From GCA-2862585 sp965661345 (GTDB lineage Bacteria; Bacteroidota; Bacteroidia; Flavobacteriales; UBA7312), in assembly GCA_965661345.1 (NCBI GenBank), contig CBFIDK010000014.1, positions 1-33,756 of the forward strand: 33,756 nucleotides of DNA, in the 5' to 3' direction. Position numbers and translations under genes: made by a program. Numbering within the stretch: position 1 is the stretch's first letter; the number at the start of each line of letters is the position of its first letter. The notes beneath the pieces are model-generated. The model was not told the origin of the DNA and made no database searches. It saw only the letters and a program-made list of their open reading frames with translations. Below, in pieces: positions 8,153 through 16,414 of the stretch.

Positions 8153-8542
8153 TTAAATTTCTTTGAATACTCTTGTAGCGGTCTCACCTACTGTAAAATC
8201 TTGATTGATGAACTGACCGATTGAAGTTTGTTTGCACCACGATTCAACAACATATCCTTTTCCAGAATAATTATCATTAACCCATTGCATGCGACTATCC
8301 CAAAGTAGTTTGTAAATACCTCTCCCTCTAAATTCAGGGGACACAAAAGCATCTTGAAACTTTATGACATTATCCTTTTGAAAGGTTAAGTTCACCCAAC
8401 CAACAGCTTGGTCATCTTCCGTCATGGCTACCCATCCCAAAAAATCTCGTGAATGTGTATGAGCTACTATTCTAATGCTAGGCTTTTTAGCTTTCTTATT
8501 CAACAATAGTTGCTTTCTTCTTTGTCTGGATCTGATCATCAT
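8153..8542 (-). CDS. GNAT family N-acetyltransferase
   Basis: Small acetyl-CoA-dependent acetyltransferase of 129 residues; substrate unknown. The acetyl-CoA-binding motif A is clear: FVSPEFRGRGIYKLLWDSRM, with the Q/R-x-x-G-x-G/A pattern as RGRGIY at about residues 92-97. Before it, AVGWVNL and FQDAFVSPEF give the two central GNAT strands. The first ~20 residues (MMIRSRQRRKQLLLNKKAKK) are unusually basic, which could mean nucleic-acid or ribosome contact. Two adjacent ATGs (8542, 8539) precede it, with an in-frame TAG two codons upstream, so the start is well bounded. It stands alone between tig and the M3 peptidase gene on the same strand, with a terminator upstream separating it from the peptidase gene. 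Confidence 0.8.
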   Translation of the reverse strand: MMIRSRQRRKQLLLNKKAKKPSIRIVAHTHSRDFLGWVAMTEDDQAVGWVNLTFQKDNVIKFQDAFVSPEFRGRGIYKLLWDSRMQWVNDNYSGKGYVVESWCKQTSIGQFINQDFTVGETATRVFKEI

Positions 8543-8669
8543 AACCTATGCTATTTAAATTGGAAAAAATGGTCGGCGAAAATAATTTTTTTTTTGACAT
8601 AAATACAGTTCGAAAAATAAAAAAGATAAAATTTAACAATTTGTTAAAACTACTAGAGTATATAACAAA

Positions 8670-8698
8670 AAAAACCTCCTGATTTTCAGGAGGTTTTT
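8670..8698 (-). terminator. Rho-independent terminator after the M3 peptidase gene
   Basis: Perfect 13-bp inverted repeat with core CCTCCTGA (8675-8682) and TCAGGAGG (8686-8693), a TTT loop, and flanking A/T pairs. On the minus strand the stem is followed by T-rich sequence. It lies 22 bp after the peptidase stop codon and is the strongest terminator in the window. Confidence 0.9.
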
Positions 8699-8719
8699 GA
8701 ATAATAATTATTAGTCGTT

Positions 8720-10432
8720 TTACTTTACAAGTTGAGTTTTAATAAAAGTTGCCAATTCGTTGACATATGGCTGTGAAAAATTAAACTCAATGCCTGCCCT
8801 TTCATAAATCTCACCAATTGATTTTGTATAACCTAAAGCCAAGGCATTATCGTAATTATCAAGAGCTTTTGCGCCAATTTCTTTATAACTTCTCCACATT
8901 GCAATAGCTCCCAACTGTGCCATTCCATATTCTATATAATAAAATGGCACTTCATACAAGTGTAATTGCTTTTGCCACAAATTCAATAAGGCGTCTTCAT
9001 GACCGTCCCAATCAACAACAGAACTGCCTAATTTTGACATTATATTTTTCCACTCCTGACGTCTTTCGTCTGCAGTATGATTGGTGGTATAAATCCAGTG
9101 CTGAAATTTATCCACGGCAGCAATCCAAGGTAAGCCCTCAAGAACTTTTTGCATTTGTTCTGTTTTAGCTCTGTTTAATTCTTGTTCGTTTGAATAAAAT
9201 TCGTCCCAAGCATCCATACTAATTAACTCCATTGACATTGAGGCTAATTCAGCAACCTCTGATGGCGTGCTTTTAAAATCACATAACGCCAAATCACTAC
9301 TTAAAAAAGAATGAACAGCATGACCGCCTTCATGAACCATAGTGACTAAATCACGCTGAGATCCTACGGCGTTCATATAAATAAATGGCACGCCGATTTC
9401 ATACAAAGGATAGTTAAATCCTCCTGGTGCTTTTCCTTCTTTTGATTCTAAATCAAGGTGTTTCATTGCCTTCATAGTACTCAGACACTGACCATAATAT
9501 GGCTTTATCCTTTGAAAGCAACGAATAGATTTGTCAATTAAATCTTCTCCGTCGGAAAATGGTTTTAAAGGTGCTTTTCCCTCTGCATCAACGGATGTAT
9601 CCCAAGGCTTGTAGCTTGAAACATTCATCTTGTTTTTACGCTCTTCATCAAAAGTCTCAATGATAGGTACTATTTCTTTTTCAATTGCATCGTGAAAATC
9701 GTAACAATCTTCAGGGCTGTAGTCAAAACGTCCCATTGCAGCAAACATATAATCGCGGTAATTATCAAAGCCAGCATTTTTGGCAATTTGTTGTCTTAAA
9801 GCGATTAAGTCGTCAAACAGTACATCTAGTTTTTCGGTATCCTGCGCTCTTCTTTTACTCATCTCGACGAAAACATCTTGGCGTTTGTCTCGGTTAGTAT
9901 CTTTTAAAAATTGCGCTGCTTTTTGCATGGTCATTTTTTCACCATCTACTTCAACCGTCATCTTTGCAGCTATGGCGCCATACTCTTGTTGTTTGGTTTC
10001 CATTTCTGTAAAAAGAGGAATGTTTTCTTCTCTAAATATTTCAATAGATTTGTGTAAGCCTCTTAAATATATTCGGTACTTTTCTTGGTCTAAATCCCCC
10101 ACAAACGGACTGTTTGCGACCTTCAAATTAAGCTGATGAGAATATGGGGCAACATTTGGAGAAATTTCTGTTATCCAAAATCGAAATGCTTTAGATAACT
10201 CTTCATCCGTTGTATCAATATTCATTTTAATGTATCTCCAGGCTTGTTCTTCTTCTAATACAGATTCAAGCTCGCTTCTATTCAGCATCCATTGTTCTAA
10301 TTCTGAAACGGATTGAATATCTGCGTCTAATAATTGTTGAAAGTAGTTTTCAATTTGCGACCAAGATTTAACTTCAAGATTTTCGTCAACAAAATGCCGC
10401 TTTGGGCGTGTGGGGATGTCTGCTGTAATCAT
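8720..10432 (-). CDS. M3 family oligoendopeptidase (PepF-like)
   Basis: Zinc metallopeptidase predicted to cleave short peptides in the cytosol. The zinc site HEGGH is at residues 367-371 (MVHEGGHAVHSF) and the third ligand is likely the Glu in the SEVAELASMSMEL helix about 30 residues later. Length 570 fits M3 oligoendopeptidase F types; no signal peptide. The longer frame to 10510 would add 26 residues of lysine/glutamine-rich sequence that is really the DUF5606 coding tail read in another frame, so I start at the ATG at 10432 (MITADIPTRPKRHF). The DUF5606 gene ends 4 bp upstream, giving a two-gene operon closed by a strong terminator. Confidence 0.92.
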   Translation of the reverse strand: MITADIPTRPKRHFVDENLEVKSWSQIENYFQQLLDADIQSVSELEQWMLNRSELESVLEEEQAWRYIKMNIDTTDEELSKAFRFWITEISPNVAPYSHQLNLKVANSPFVGDLDQEKYRIYLRGLHKSIEIFREENIPLFTEMETKQQEYGAIAAKMTVEVDGEKMTMQKAAQFLKDTNRDKRQDVFVEMSKRRAQDTEKLDVLFDDLIALRQQIAKNAGFDNYRDYMFAAMGRFDYSPEDCYDFHDAIEKEIVPIIETFDEERKNKMNVSSYKPWDTSVDAEGKAPLKPFSDGEDLIDKSIRCFQRIKPYYGQCLSTMKAMKHLDLESKEGKAPGGFNYPLYEIGVPFIYMNAVGSQRDLVTMVHEGGHAVHSFLSSDLALCDFKSTPSEVAELASMSMELISMDAWDEFYSNEQELNRAKTEQMQKVLEGLPWIAAVDKFQHWIYTTNHTADERRQEWKNIMSKLGSSVVDWDGHEDALLNLWQKQLHLYEVPFYYIEYGMAQLGAIAMWRSYKEIGAKALDNYDNALALGYTKSIGEIYERAGIEFNFSQPYVNELATFIKTQLVK

Positions 10433-10436
10433 GTTT

Positions 10437-10883
10437 TTATTTTTTTTCTTCTGTATCTTTTGTTTCTTCTGTTTTCTTAGCGGTTTTCTTTGCCGCTTTT
10501 GGAACTTCAATCAATCCATTTTCTTGTAAAATATTGTACCACTGCGCCAGCTTTTTAATATCGGATTGATACACTTGGTCTTCATCAAATTCTGGCAACA
10601 CCTCTCTCATCCAAGCAAATAATTCATCTTTTGATGATTTATGACTTAAACAAGGCTGACCTTTTTCTTTTTTAGCAATGGAGTCAAAAATTTCAGACAA
10701 GGGGGTTGTATCTGAATATGTATAAATGCCTATATCTTCTAGCGCACTAACTTGATGACTTGCATACAAAGGCATTCTTTTTTTGTCAACTATACCTTCT
10801 ACTATAATAGTATTTTTCGCTTGGCTAACCATTTTGAATAAGCCAGGTTTTCCTGCAATGGATAATATTCCTTCTAGATTCAT
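10437..10883 (-). CDS. DUF5606 domain-containing protein
   Basis: Conserved Bacteroidota protein of unknown function, 148 residues. The N-terminal ~50 residues (starting MNLEGILSIAGKPGLFKMV, with VEGIVDKKRMPLYA) match my recall of the DUF5606 core, followed by a helical region containing KDELFAWMREVLPEFDEDQVY, and a low-complexity Lys/Glu/Thr tail of about 20 residues (PKAAKKTAKKTEETKD...). No signal peptide or membrane segment is present. It has its own -7 box 19 nt upstream and is followed within 4 bp by the M3 peptidase gene, so both are probably made together. The tail resembles disordered, nucleic-acid-associated tails, but that is only an impression. Confidence 0.75.
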   Translation of the reverse strand: MNLEGILSIAGKPGLFKMVSQAKNTIIVEGIVDKKRMPLYASHQVSALEDIGIYTYSDTTPLSEIFDSIAKKEKGQPCLSHKSSKDELFAWMREVLPEFDEDQVYQSDIKKLAQWYNILQENGLIEVPKAAKKTAKKTEETKDTEEKK

Positions 10884-10902
10884 GTTTAAAATTTTAGAGG
10901 TG

Positions 10903-10910
10903 CAAAACTA
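10903..10910 (-). promoter_or_regulatory. Predicted -7 promoter box of the DUF5606-peptidase operon (TAGTTTTG)
   Basis: The minus strand reads TAGTTTTG CACC, an exact TAnnTTTG match, 19 nt before the ATG. The four bases that follow are the same as at the tig box. No -33 TTG is visible. Confidence 0.55.
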
Positions 10911-10945
10911 CAATTTTGTAACTAAGAAAATTAGCTTTTGAATAA

Positions 10946-11407
10946 TTAATCGGATGTCTTTATGTTCTCAAAGGATGGGATGTCTTTCAGAAATTCATAG
11001 CTATTTGTGGTGTAATTCATCTGACAACAATAGTGTTTTAAGCCATTGGTAACTAATAAATACGGCACTCTTAAATCAAAATTATAACGAGCAATTTGTT
11101 CAAATACGCTTTGATTTATTTTTACAGATGCCGCTTTACATTCCACCAACAAAAGGGCATTTCCATCATGATTGTAACAAATTATGTCAGCTCGCTTATT
11201 CATTCCGTTGTACATTAACCCTTGCTCAACGCTTATCCAAGATTTAGAAAATTGTTTTTCTTCAATGAGGTGATGAACCATGTGCTGACGCACCCACTCT
11301 TCGGGAGTAAGTTTGACATATTTTTTTCTAATAACATCAAAAATATGTGTAATTCCTTCAATACTTTTAAGATTGAAGTCGTATTTTGGCAAACTCAAAT
11401 CAGACAT
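10946..11407 (-). CDS. HsdR N-terminal-like PD-(D/E)XK protein (orphan)
   Basis: A 153-residue protein resembling only the N-terminal nuclease domain of type I restriction HsdR subunits (HSDR_N_2). The PD-(D/E)XK core can be read as Asp74 (KRADIICY), then Glu89-x-Lys91 (LLLVECKAA), then Gln104 in the helix FEQIARYN. No helicase, methylase or specificity gene is nearby, so this is not a restriction system. It diverges from holA with only 13-16 bp between start codons. ATGs at 11407, 11410 and 11440 are possible; I prefer 11407 (MSDLSLPKYDFN), since the longest would reach past the holA start. My recollection is that Bacteroidota genomes often keep such a gene next to holA. Role unknown; DNA repair or processing is a guess. 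Confidence 0.75.
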   Translation of the reverse strand: MSDLSLPKYDFNLKSIEGITHIFDVIRKKYVKLTPEEWVRQHMVHHLIEEKQFSKSWISVEQGLMYNGMNKRADIICYNHDGNALLLVECKAASVKINQSVFEQIARYNFDLRVPYLLVTNGLKHYCCQMNYTTNSYEFLKDIPSFENIKTSD

Positions 11408-11423
11408 CATAAGAAGCAAAGAA

Positions 11424-12422
11424 ATGAAATTTGAAAACATTCTTTCAGATTTAAAAGAAAAAAAATACAGTCCTGTGTATTTTTTAATGGGGGAAGAAAG
11501 CTACTTCATTGATAAAATATCTGATTATATCATACATAATATCTTGGATGAATCTGAAAAAGATTTTAACCAATCGGTTATTTATGGCAAAGAGAGTAGT
11601 GTTGAAAGTGTATTAAGTAAAGCCAAACAGTTCCCATTAATGGGAGAAAAAGTAGTGGTGGTAGTCAAAGAGGCTCAGGATCTCAAAAAAATTGAAGAAC
11701 TACAATCGTATGTTGAGAATCCTTTACAGTCTACAATTCTTGTTATTTGTTACAAAAACAAAATCCTTGATAAACGTAAAAGTTTTGCGAAAACAGTTGC
11801 GAAAAAAGCTGTTCTTTTTGAAAGTAAAAAGCTCTATGACAATCAAATCCCCGAATGGATTTCTAATCATGTAAAAAGTAAAAACTACCAAATTCAACAC
11901 AAAGCGGCTTATTTACTCGGCGAATATCTTGGCAACGACCTCAACAAAATTACGAATGAGTTGAACAAACTCATGATAATTGTTCCTGAAAATTCTGAAA
12001 TAAGTGCTGAAATTATAGAACGAAACATTGGAATAAGCAAAGACTTTAATAACTTCGAATTGACCAATGCTTTGGGTCAGAAAGACATTCTAAAATCAAA
12101 CAGAATTGCTGCCTATTTTGCTAACAACCCAAAGTCTAACCCGCTAGTCGTTACTTTAGGTGTTTTGTTTAGCTTTTTTCAAAAAGTGCTTATTTATCAT
12201 GTGCTTACAGATAAGTCACAAAGAAACGTAGCCACAGAATTAAAAATAAACCCCTATTTTGTTAAAGATTACCAACTTGCCGCCAAACACTATGGAAAAC
12301 GAAAATGCATGAATATAATTTCTCAAATAAGGGAGTACGACATGAAGTGTAAAGGTGTAGGCAATGCCTCAAACACCGATGGAGAACTTCTTAAGGAATT
12401 ACTTTTCAAAATTCTGCATTAA
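11424..12422 (+). CDS. holA: DNA polymerase III subunit delta
   Basis: Clamp-loader delta subunit that opens the beta sliding clamp. 332 residues from the ATG at 11424. The N-terminus MKFENILSDLKEKKYSPVYF...GEESYFIDKISDYI is typical (substrate-binding strand, then the 'GEE/DxFLI' turn), followed by the fragments VVVVKEAQDL and EWISNHVKSKNYQIQHKAAYLL and a helical C-terminal domain. A longer in-frame start at 11313 would prepend 37 residues lying antisense to the HsdR_N-like gene and is rejected. Its promoter must lie inside the divergent gene. Replication role is inferred from family. Confidence 0.9.
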   Translation: MKFENILSDLKEKKYSPVYFLMGEESYFIDKISDYIIHNILDESEKDFNQSVIYGKESSVESVLSKAKQFPLMGEKVVVVVKEAQDLKKIEELQSYVENPLQSTILVICYKNKILDKRKSFAKTVAKKAVLFESKKLYDNQIPEWISNHVKSKNYQIQHKAAYLLGEYLGNDLNKITNELNKLMIIVPENSEISAEIIERNIGISKDFNNFELTNALGQKDILKSNRIAAYFANNPKSNPLVVTLGVLFSFFQKVLIYHVLTDKSQRNVATELKINPYFVKDYQLAAKHYGKRKCMNIISQIREYDMKCKGVGNASNTDGELLKELLFKILH

Positions 12423-12428
12423 ATAAAG

Positions 12429-12436
12429 TAACTTTG
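12429..12436 (+). promoter_or_regulatory. Predicted -7 promoter box of the TonB-dependent receptor gene (TAACTTTG)
   Basis: Exact TAnnTTTG match followed by CTGC, 16 nt before the ATG at 12453 and only 6 bp after the holA stop. A -33 TTG is not evident, so the receptor gene may also be read from the holA promoter. Confidence 0.5.
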
Positions 12437-12452
12437 CTGCTTTAAATTTTTA

Positions 12453-14702
12453 ATGAAGAAATTAAGCGCCCTCTTATTATTTATTATCACAAGCATAAGT
12501 TTATTTGCTCAAAAGGGTGATATCCGTGGTTTTGTTTATGACAAAGACAATGGTGAACCCATTATGTTTTGTAACGTAATTGTAGAGGGTTTAGCAATTG
12601 GTACCGCCACAGACGTAAATGGTTTTTTTAATATTAGCGATGTACCAGAGGGCAATCATAACTTATTGGTAACCTACATTGGCTACGACACTCTAAAACA
12701 AAATGTCAGTTTAAAAAATAAACAGATACTCAATCAGAAATTAGAAATTTCGACCTCATCTGTTCAAATTGAAACCGTTACAGTATCTGCAGACAGGCAA
12801 GAGATGAAAACCGAAGTAAAGGTATCTGTAACCAAAATCACTCCTAAAGATATAAGCATTATCCCATCCATTGGTGGTGAGCCAGATCTTGCTCAATATT
12901 TACAAATATTACCTGGTGTAGTTTTTACTGGCGACCAAGGTGGACAACTCTACATTAGAGGAGGCTCGCCTATTCAAAATAAAGTTTTACTCGATGGGAT
13001 GATTGTATACAATCCGTTCCACTCAATTGGATTATTTTCAGTATTTGACACAGATATCATGCGAAATGCCGACGTTTATACTGGTGGCTTTGGCGCACAG
13101 TATGGTGGTAGAATTTCTTCAATCATGGACATTACAACCAGAGATGGTAATAAAAATAAATTGAGTGGAAAAGTAGCTACAAGCACATTTGGAAGTAAAC
13201 TTATGCTTGAAGGACCTCTATTCAAAAAGGGTGGGAATTCGTCTTTCATCATGTCAGCAAAAACATCTTATCTGGATAAAAGCTCAAAATTACTTTACAC
13301 ATACATCGACACGGCAGGTTTGCCTTACAGCTACACAGACCTTTATGGTAAAATATCCTTCACTGGAAACAGCGGAAGTAAATGGAGTGTGTTTGGTTAT
13401 AATTATCAAGATAAGGTCAGTTATAAGGATGTCTCTAACTTAGGTTGGAATTCTGGCGGAATTGGCAGTAACTTTATACTTGTTCCCAGTGGTAACTCAA
13501 CTATAATCGAAGGAACTTTTGCATATTCTTCATACCTCATTAAGCTTGAAGAATCCCTTCTTAATCCAAGACAAAGTGGCGTCAATGGCTTCAACCTTGG
13601 ACTAAACTTTACTTCATTTCAAAACGAAAATGAAATCCAATACGGTTTAGAAATTTTAGGCTATCAAACGGATTTTGATTTCACAAATGCGACGGGAATA
13701 CAAATCGAGCAAAAAGAAAATTCAACAGAACTTTCTGGCTTTATCAGGTATAAAGTCAAAAAAGGAAAACTCATCTTTGACCCTGGCGTGAGGATTTATA
13801 AGTACAACTCTTTGAGAGCTACTTTTGAACCAAGACTAGGTGCTAAATTTTTAGCCAGTGATAGACTAAGGTTCAAACTCGCAGCAGGAAAATATTCTCA
13901 AAACTTAGTGAGCACCAATTCCGACCAAGATGTGGTAAACCTTTTCTACGGCTTCTTGTCAGCTCCAGACAATCTTCCAGATGAGTTTAAAGGAAAAGAA
14001 GTAGTGAATGGTCTTCAAACTGCCAACCACCTTATTCTTGGATTAGAATATGATATTTCAAATAAAATTGACTTCAACATTGAAGGTTATGTCAAAGACT
14101 TTACCCAGTTAACAAACATCAATAAAAATAAATTGACAGGCTCTGACCCCGACTTTATTGTTGAAGAGGGTTTAGCAAAAGGCGTAGACTTTGTTCTGAA
14201 ATACAATGACCCAAAAATTTACTTGTGGTTAGTCTATTCTCTTGGACATATCAGTAGAAATGGTGAAGAAATTAGTTACAACCCTCACTTCGATAGACGC
14301 CATAACCTTAACCTTGTTAGCACCTATCGATTTGGCGCAGATAAAAGCTGGAGTTTTGACGCAAGATGGAACCTAGGTTCAGGATTTCCATTTACACAAA
14401 CACAAGGGTTTTATCCTAACTTAGACTTTTCTGACGGGGTAGATACCGAATACATTTCAGAAACTGGAGAGCTCGGAATATTATATGCCGGATTAAACGA
14501 AGGCCGACTACCCTGGTACCATAGGCTTGATATTGCACTGAAAAAAACACACTACCTTAGCAAGTCATCGAACTTTGAATGGAACGTTGGAATTACAAAC
14601 CTCTACAACAGAGAAAATATTTTCTATTTCAACAGGATAGAATATAAGAGGGTAAACCAGCTACCAATTATGCCTAGTCTTGGCATGAGTTTAAGTTTTT
14701 AA
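12453..14702 (+). CDS. TonB-dependent outer membrane receptor with N-terminal carboxypeptidase-regulatory-like domain
   Basis: Outer membrane active transporter of 749 residues. A signal peptide (residues 1-20, ending ISLFAQ) is followed by a beta-sandwich CarboxypepD_reg-like domain at about 22-105 (DIRGFVYDKDNGEPIMFCNV ... GTATDVNGFFNI), a plug domain at about 115-230 (LYIRGGSPIQNKVLLDG, then YGGRISSIMDITTRDGN) and a beta-barrel that ends in the aromatic-terminal strand LGMSLSF. There is no SusD-like partner, so this is not a SusC/D polysaccharide pair; the substrate could be a siderophore, vitamin or other small molecule and cannot be read from sequence. pyrG follows after 87 bp. Confidence 0.92.
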   Translation: MKKLSALLLFIITSISLFAQKGDIRGFVYDKDNGEPIMFCNVIVEGLAIGTATDVNGFFNISDVPEGNHNLLVTYIGYDTLKQNVSLKNKQILNQKLEISTSSVQIETVTVSADRQEMKTEVKVSVTKITPKDISIIPSIGGEPDLAQYLQILPGVVFTGDQGGQLYIRGGSPIQNKVLLDGMIVYNPFHSIGLFSVFDTDIMRNADVYTGGFGAQYGGRISSIMDITTRDGNKNKLSGKVATSTFGSKLMLEGPLFKKGGNSSFIMSAKTSYLDKSSKLLYTYIDTAGLPYSYTDLYGKISFTGNSGSKWSVFGYNYQDKVSYKDVSNLGWNSGGIGSNFILVPSGNSTIIEGTFAYSSYLIKLEESLLNPRQSGVNGFNLGLNFTSFQNENEIQYGLEILGYQTDFDFTNATGIQIEQKENSTELSGFIRYKVKKGKLIFDPGVRIYKYNSLRATFEPRLGAKFLASDRLRFKLAAGKYSQNLVSTNSDQDVVNLFYGFLSAPDNLPDEFKGKEVVNGLQTANHLILGLEYDISNKIDFNIEGYVKDFTQLTNINKNKLTGSDPDFIVEEGLAKGVDFVLKYNDPKIYLWLVYSLGHISRNGEEISYNPHFDRRHNLNLVSTYRFGADKSWSFDARWNLGSGFPFTQTQGFYPNLDFSDGVDTEYISETGELGILYAGLNEGRLPWYHRLDIALKKTHYLSKSSNFEWNVGITNLYNRENIFYFNRIEYKRVNQLPIMPSLGMSLSF

Positions 14703-14742
14703 AAAAAAAATATCTTCAACTTATTTCTTCATATATTTTACT

Positions 14743-14750
14743 TTATTTTG
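14743..14750 (+). promoter_or_regulatory. pyrG: Possible -7 promoter box of pyrG-yidC (TTATTTTG, one mismatch)
   Basis: TTATTTTG CAGA differs from TAnnTTTG at the second base but is followed by CA, as several other boxes in the window are, and lies 39 nt before the pyrG ATG in the only gap upstream of the gene. Weak evidence. Confidence 0.3.
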
Positions 14751-14789
14751 CAGACGATAATTAATTAGTCCAAATACATTAATATAATC

Positions 14790-16409
14790 ATGAGCAAATA
14801 CTCTCCAACAAAGTACATATTCGTTACAGGGGGAGTTACCTCCTCACTTGGGAAAGGAATTGTCTCAGCATCACTCGGAAAACTCCTCAAAGAAAGAGGA
14901 TACTCTGTAACCATTCAGAAATTAGACCCTTACATTAATGTTGACCCTGGCACCATGAACCCATACGAGCACGGCGAGTGTTTTGTGACCGATGATGGAG
15001 CTGAAACGGATTTAGATTTAGGACATTACGAACGTTTTTTATCAACCTCAACATCTCAAGCAAATAACGTTACGACTGGAAGAATTTACCAATCCGTCAT
15101 TAACAAAGAACGTAGAGGCGACTATTTGGGTAAAACCGTTCAAGTAATTCCACACATTACAAACGAAATAAAAGACCACATCAAAATTCTTGGTAAAACA
15201 GGAAAATACGATATCGTAATAACCGAGATTGGCGGGACAGTTGGTGACATAGAATCTTTACCTTTTATAGAAGCCGTTAGGCAATTAAAATGGGAAATGG
15301 AATCTGATGCCATCTGTATTCACTTAACGCTAATACCTTACCTTTCTGCAGCAGGAGAATTAAAAACTAAACCGACACAAAATTCGGTCAAAAAGCTAAG
15401 AGAACTAGGGCTTCAACCGGACATTCTTGTGTGCCGAACTGAACATCATCTGAACTCTGAAATAAGACGTAAAATAGCCCTCTTTTGTAATGTTGAAAGA
15501 GATGCCGTAATAGAATCAATGGATGCTGAAAGCATCTACGATGTCCCTCTTTTAATGCAAGCTGAAAAGCTTGATCAAGTGTCACTTCGTAAACTTGGCT
15601 TAAATGACGATACAAAAGTGGCATTAAATGAATGGAATTCATTCTTACAAAAGCTAAAAAATCCTAAATCCAAAGTTAAAATTGCGGTGGTAGGAAAATA
15701 TGTCGAACTTCAAGACGCTTACAAATCCATTGCAGAATCCTTTATACACAGTGGCGCTGCTAATGAATGTAAAGTAAAGGTTAGTTGGATACATTCAGAA
15801 GAAATAAATAGTGAAAATGCTTCTGAAAAGTTAAAGGACTTTCACGGCTTACTGGTTGCGCCTGGCTTCGGCGACAGGGGAATTGAAGGAAAAATAGAAT
15901 CCATCAGGTACGCTAGAGAAAATAATCTACCATTTCTTGGAATTTGTCTAGGTATGCAGTGTGCAGTTATTGAATTCGCTAGAAACGTATTAAATCTAGA
16001 AAATGCACACACTACTGAAATCAATCCTGATACAAAACACCCTGTTATTGATATAATGGAGCATCAAAAAGAAATCCTCAATAAAGGCGGTACCATGCGA
16101 CTTGGCGCCTATACCTGCCAATTAGAAAATGATTCTAAAGCCTTCGATTGTTATCAAAAATCAGAAATAGAAGAGCGTCATAGACACCGCTTCGAATTCA
16201 ACAATGAATATAAAACTCAACTAGAAAAAAATGGAATGAGTACAACAGGAATTAATCCTGAATCTTCACTTGTTGAAATTATTGAAATTGACCAACACCC
16301 ATGGTTTGTTGGTGTGCAGTTTCATCCAGAATATAAAAGTACTGTTGCAAAACCTCAACCCCTATTTGTTGGTTTTATAAAAGCAGCATTAACCTATTCC
16401 AAACAATAA
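14790..16409 (+). CDS. pyrG: CTP synthase
   Basis: Aminates UTP to CTP with ATP and glutamine. 539 residues with the usual two parts. The N-terminal synthetase domain begins with the P-loop-like GGVTSSLGKGI at 14-24 and carries LDPYINVDPGTMNPYEHGE and ITEIGGTVGDIES. The C-terminal class I glutamine amidotransferase domain has the nucleophile Cys386 in GICLGMQCAV and the His512/Glu514 pair in QFHPEYKS. yidC begins 5 bp after its stop, so the two are co-transcribed. Nothing is missing from the active sites. Confidence 0.98.
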   Translation: MSKYSPTKYIFVTGGVTSSLGKGIVSASLGKLLKERGYSVTIQKLDPYINVDPGTMNPYEHGECFVTDDGAETDLDLGHYERFLSTSTSQANNVTTGRIYQSVINKERRGDYLGKTVQVIPHITNEIKDHIKILGKTGKYDIVITEIGGTVGDIESLPFIEAVRQLKWEMESDAICIHLTLIPYLSAAGELKTKPTQNSVKKLRELGLQPDILVCRTEHHLNSEIRRKIALFCNVERDAVIESMDAESIYDVPLLMQAEKLDQVSLRKLGLNDDTKVALNEWNSFLQKLKNPKSKVKIAVVGKYVELQDAYKSIAESFIHSGAANECKVKVSWIHSEEINSENASEKLKDFHGLLVAPGFGDRGIEGKIESIRYARENNLPFLGICLGMQCAVIEFARNVLNLENAHTTEINPDTKHPVIDIMEHQKEILNKGGTMRLGAYTCQLENDSKAFDCYQKSEIEERHRHRFEFNNEYKTQLEKNGMSTTGINPESSLVEIIEIDQHPWFVGVQFHPEYKSTVAKPQPLFVGFIKAALTYSKQ

Positions 16410-16414
16410 TTCAA

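Noticed and set aside
9780..10136. 118-residue plus-strand ORF inside the M3 peptidase gene
   Set aside because: Shadow of a real gene with no family features.
10433..10510. Longer N-terminus for the M3 peptidase (start at 10510) rich in Lys and Gln
   Set aside because: It is the Lys/Glu-rich tail of the DUF5606 gene read in another frame; the ATG at 10432 gives a normal start and a 4-bp intergenic gap.
11308..11315. TAAGTTTG as a holA promoter
   Set aside because: It matches the -7 consensus but lies 108 nt before the ATG without a -33 element; a chance match is likely in AT-rich DNA.
11313..11423. Longer N-terminus for HolA starting at 11313
   Set aside because: It would lie antisense to the HsdR_N-like coding sequence and adds residues unlike the usual HolA start; MKFENILSDL at 11424 fits the family.
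10946..11440. A type I restriction-modification system
   Set aside because: Only an HsdR N-terminal-like domain is present; there is no helicase, HsdM or HsdS in the window.
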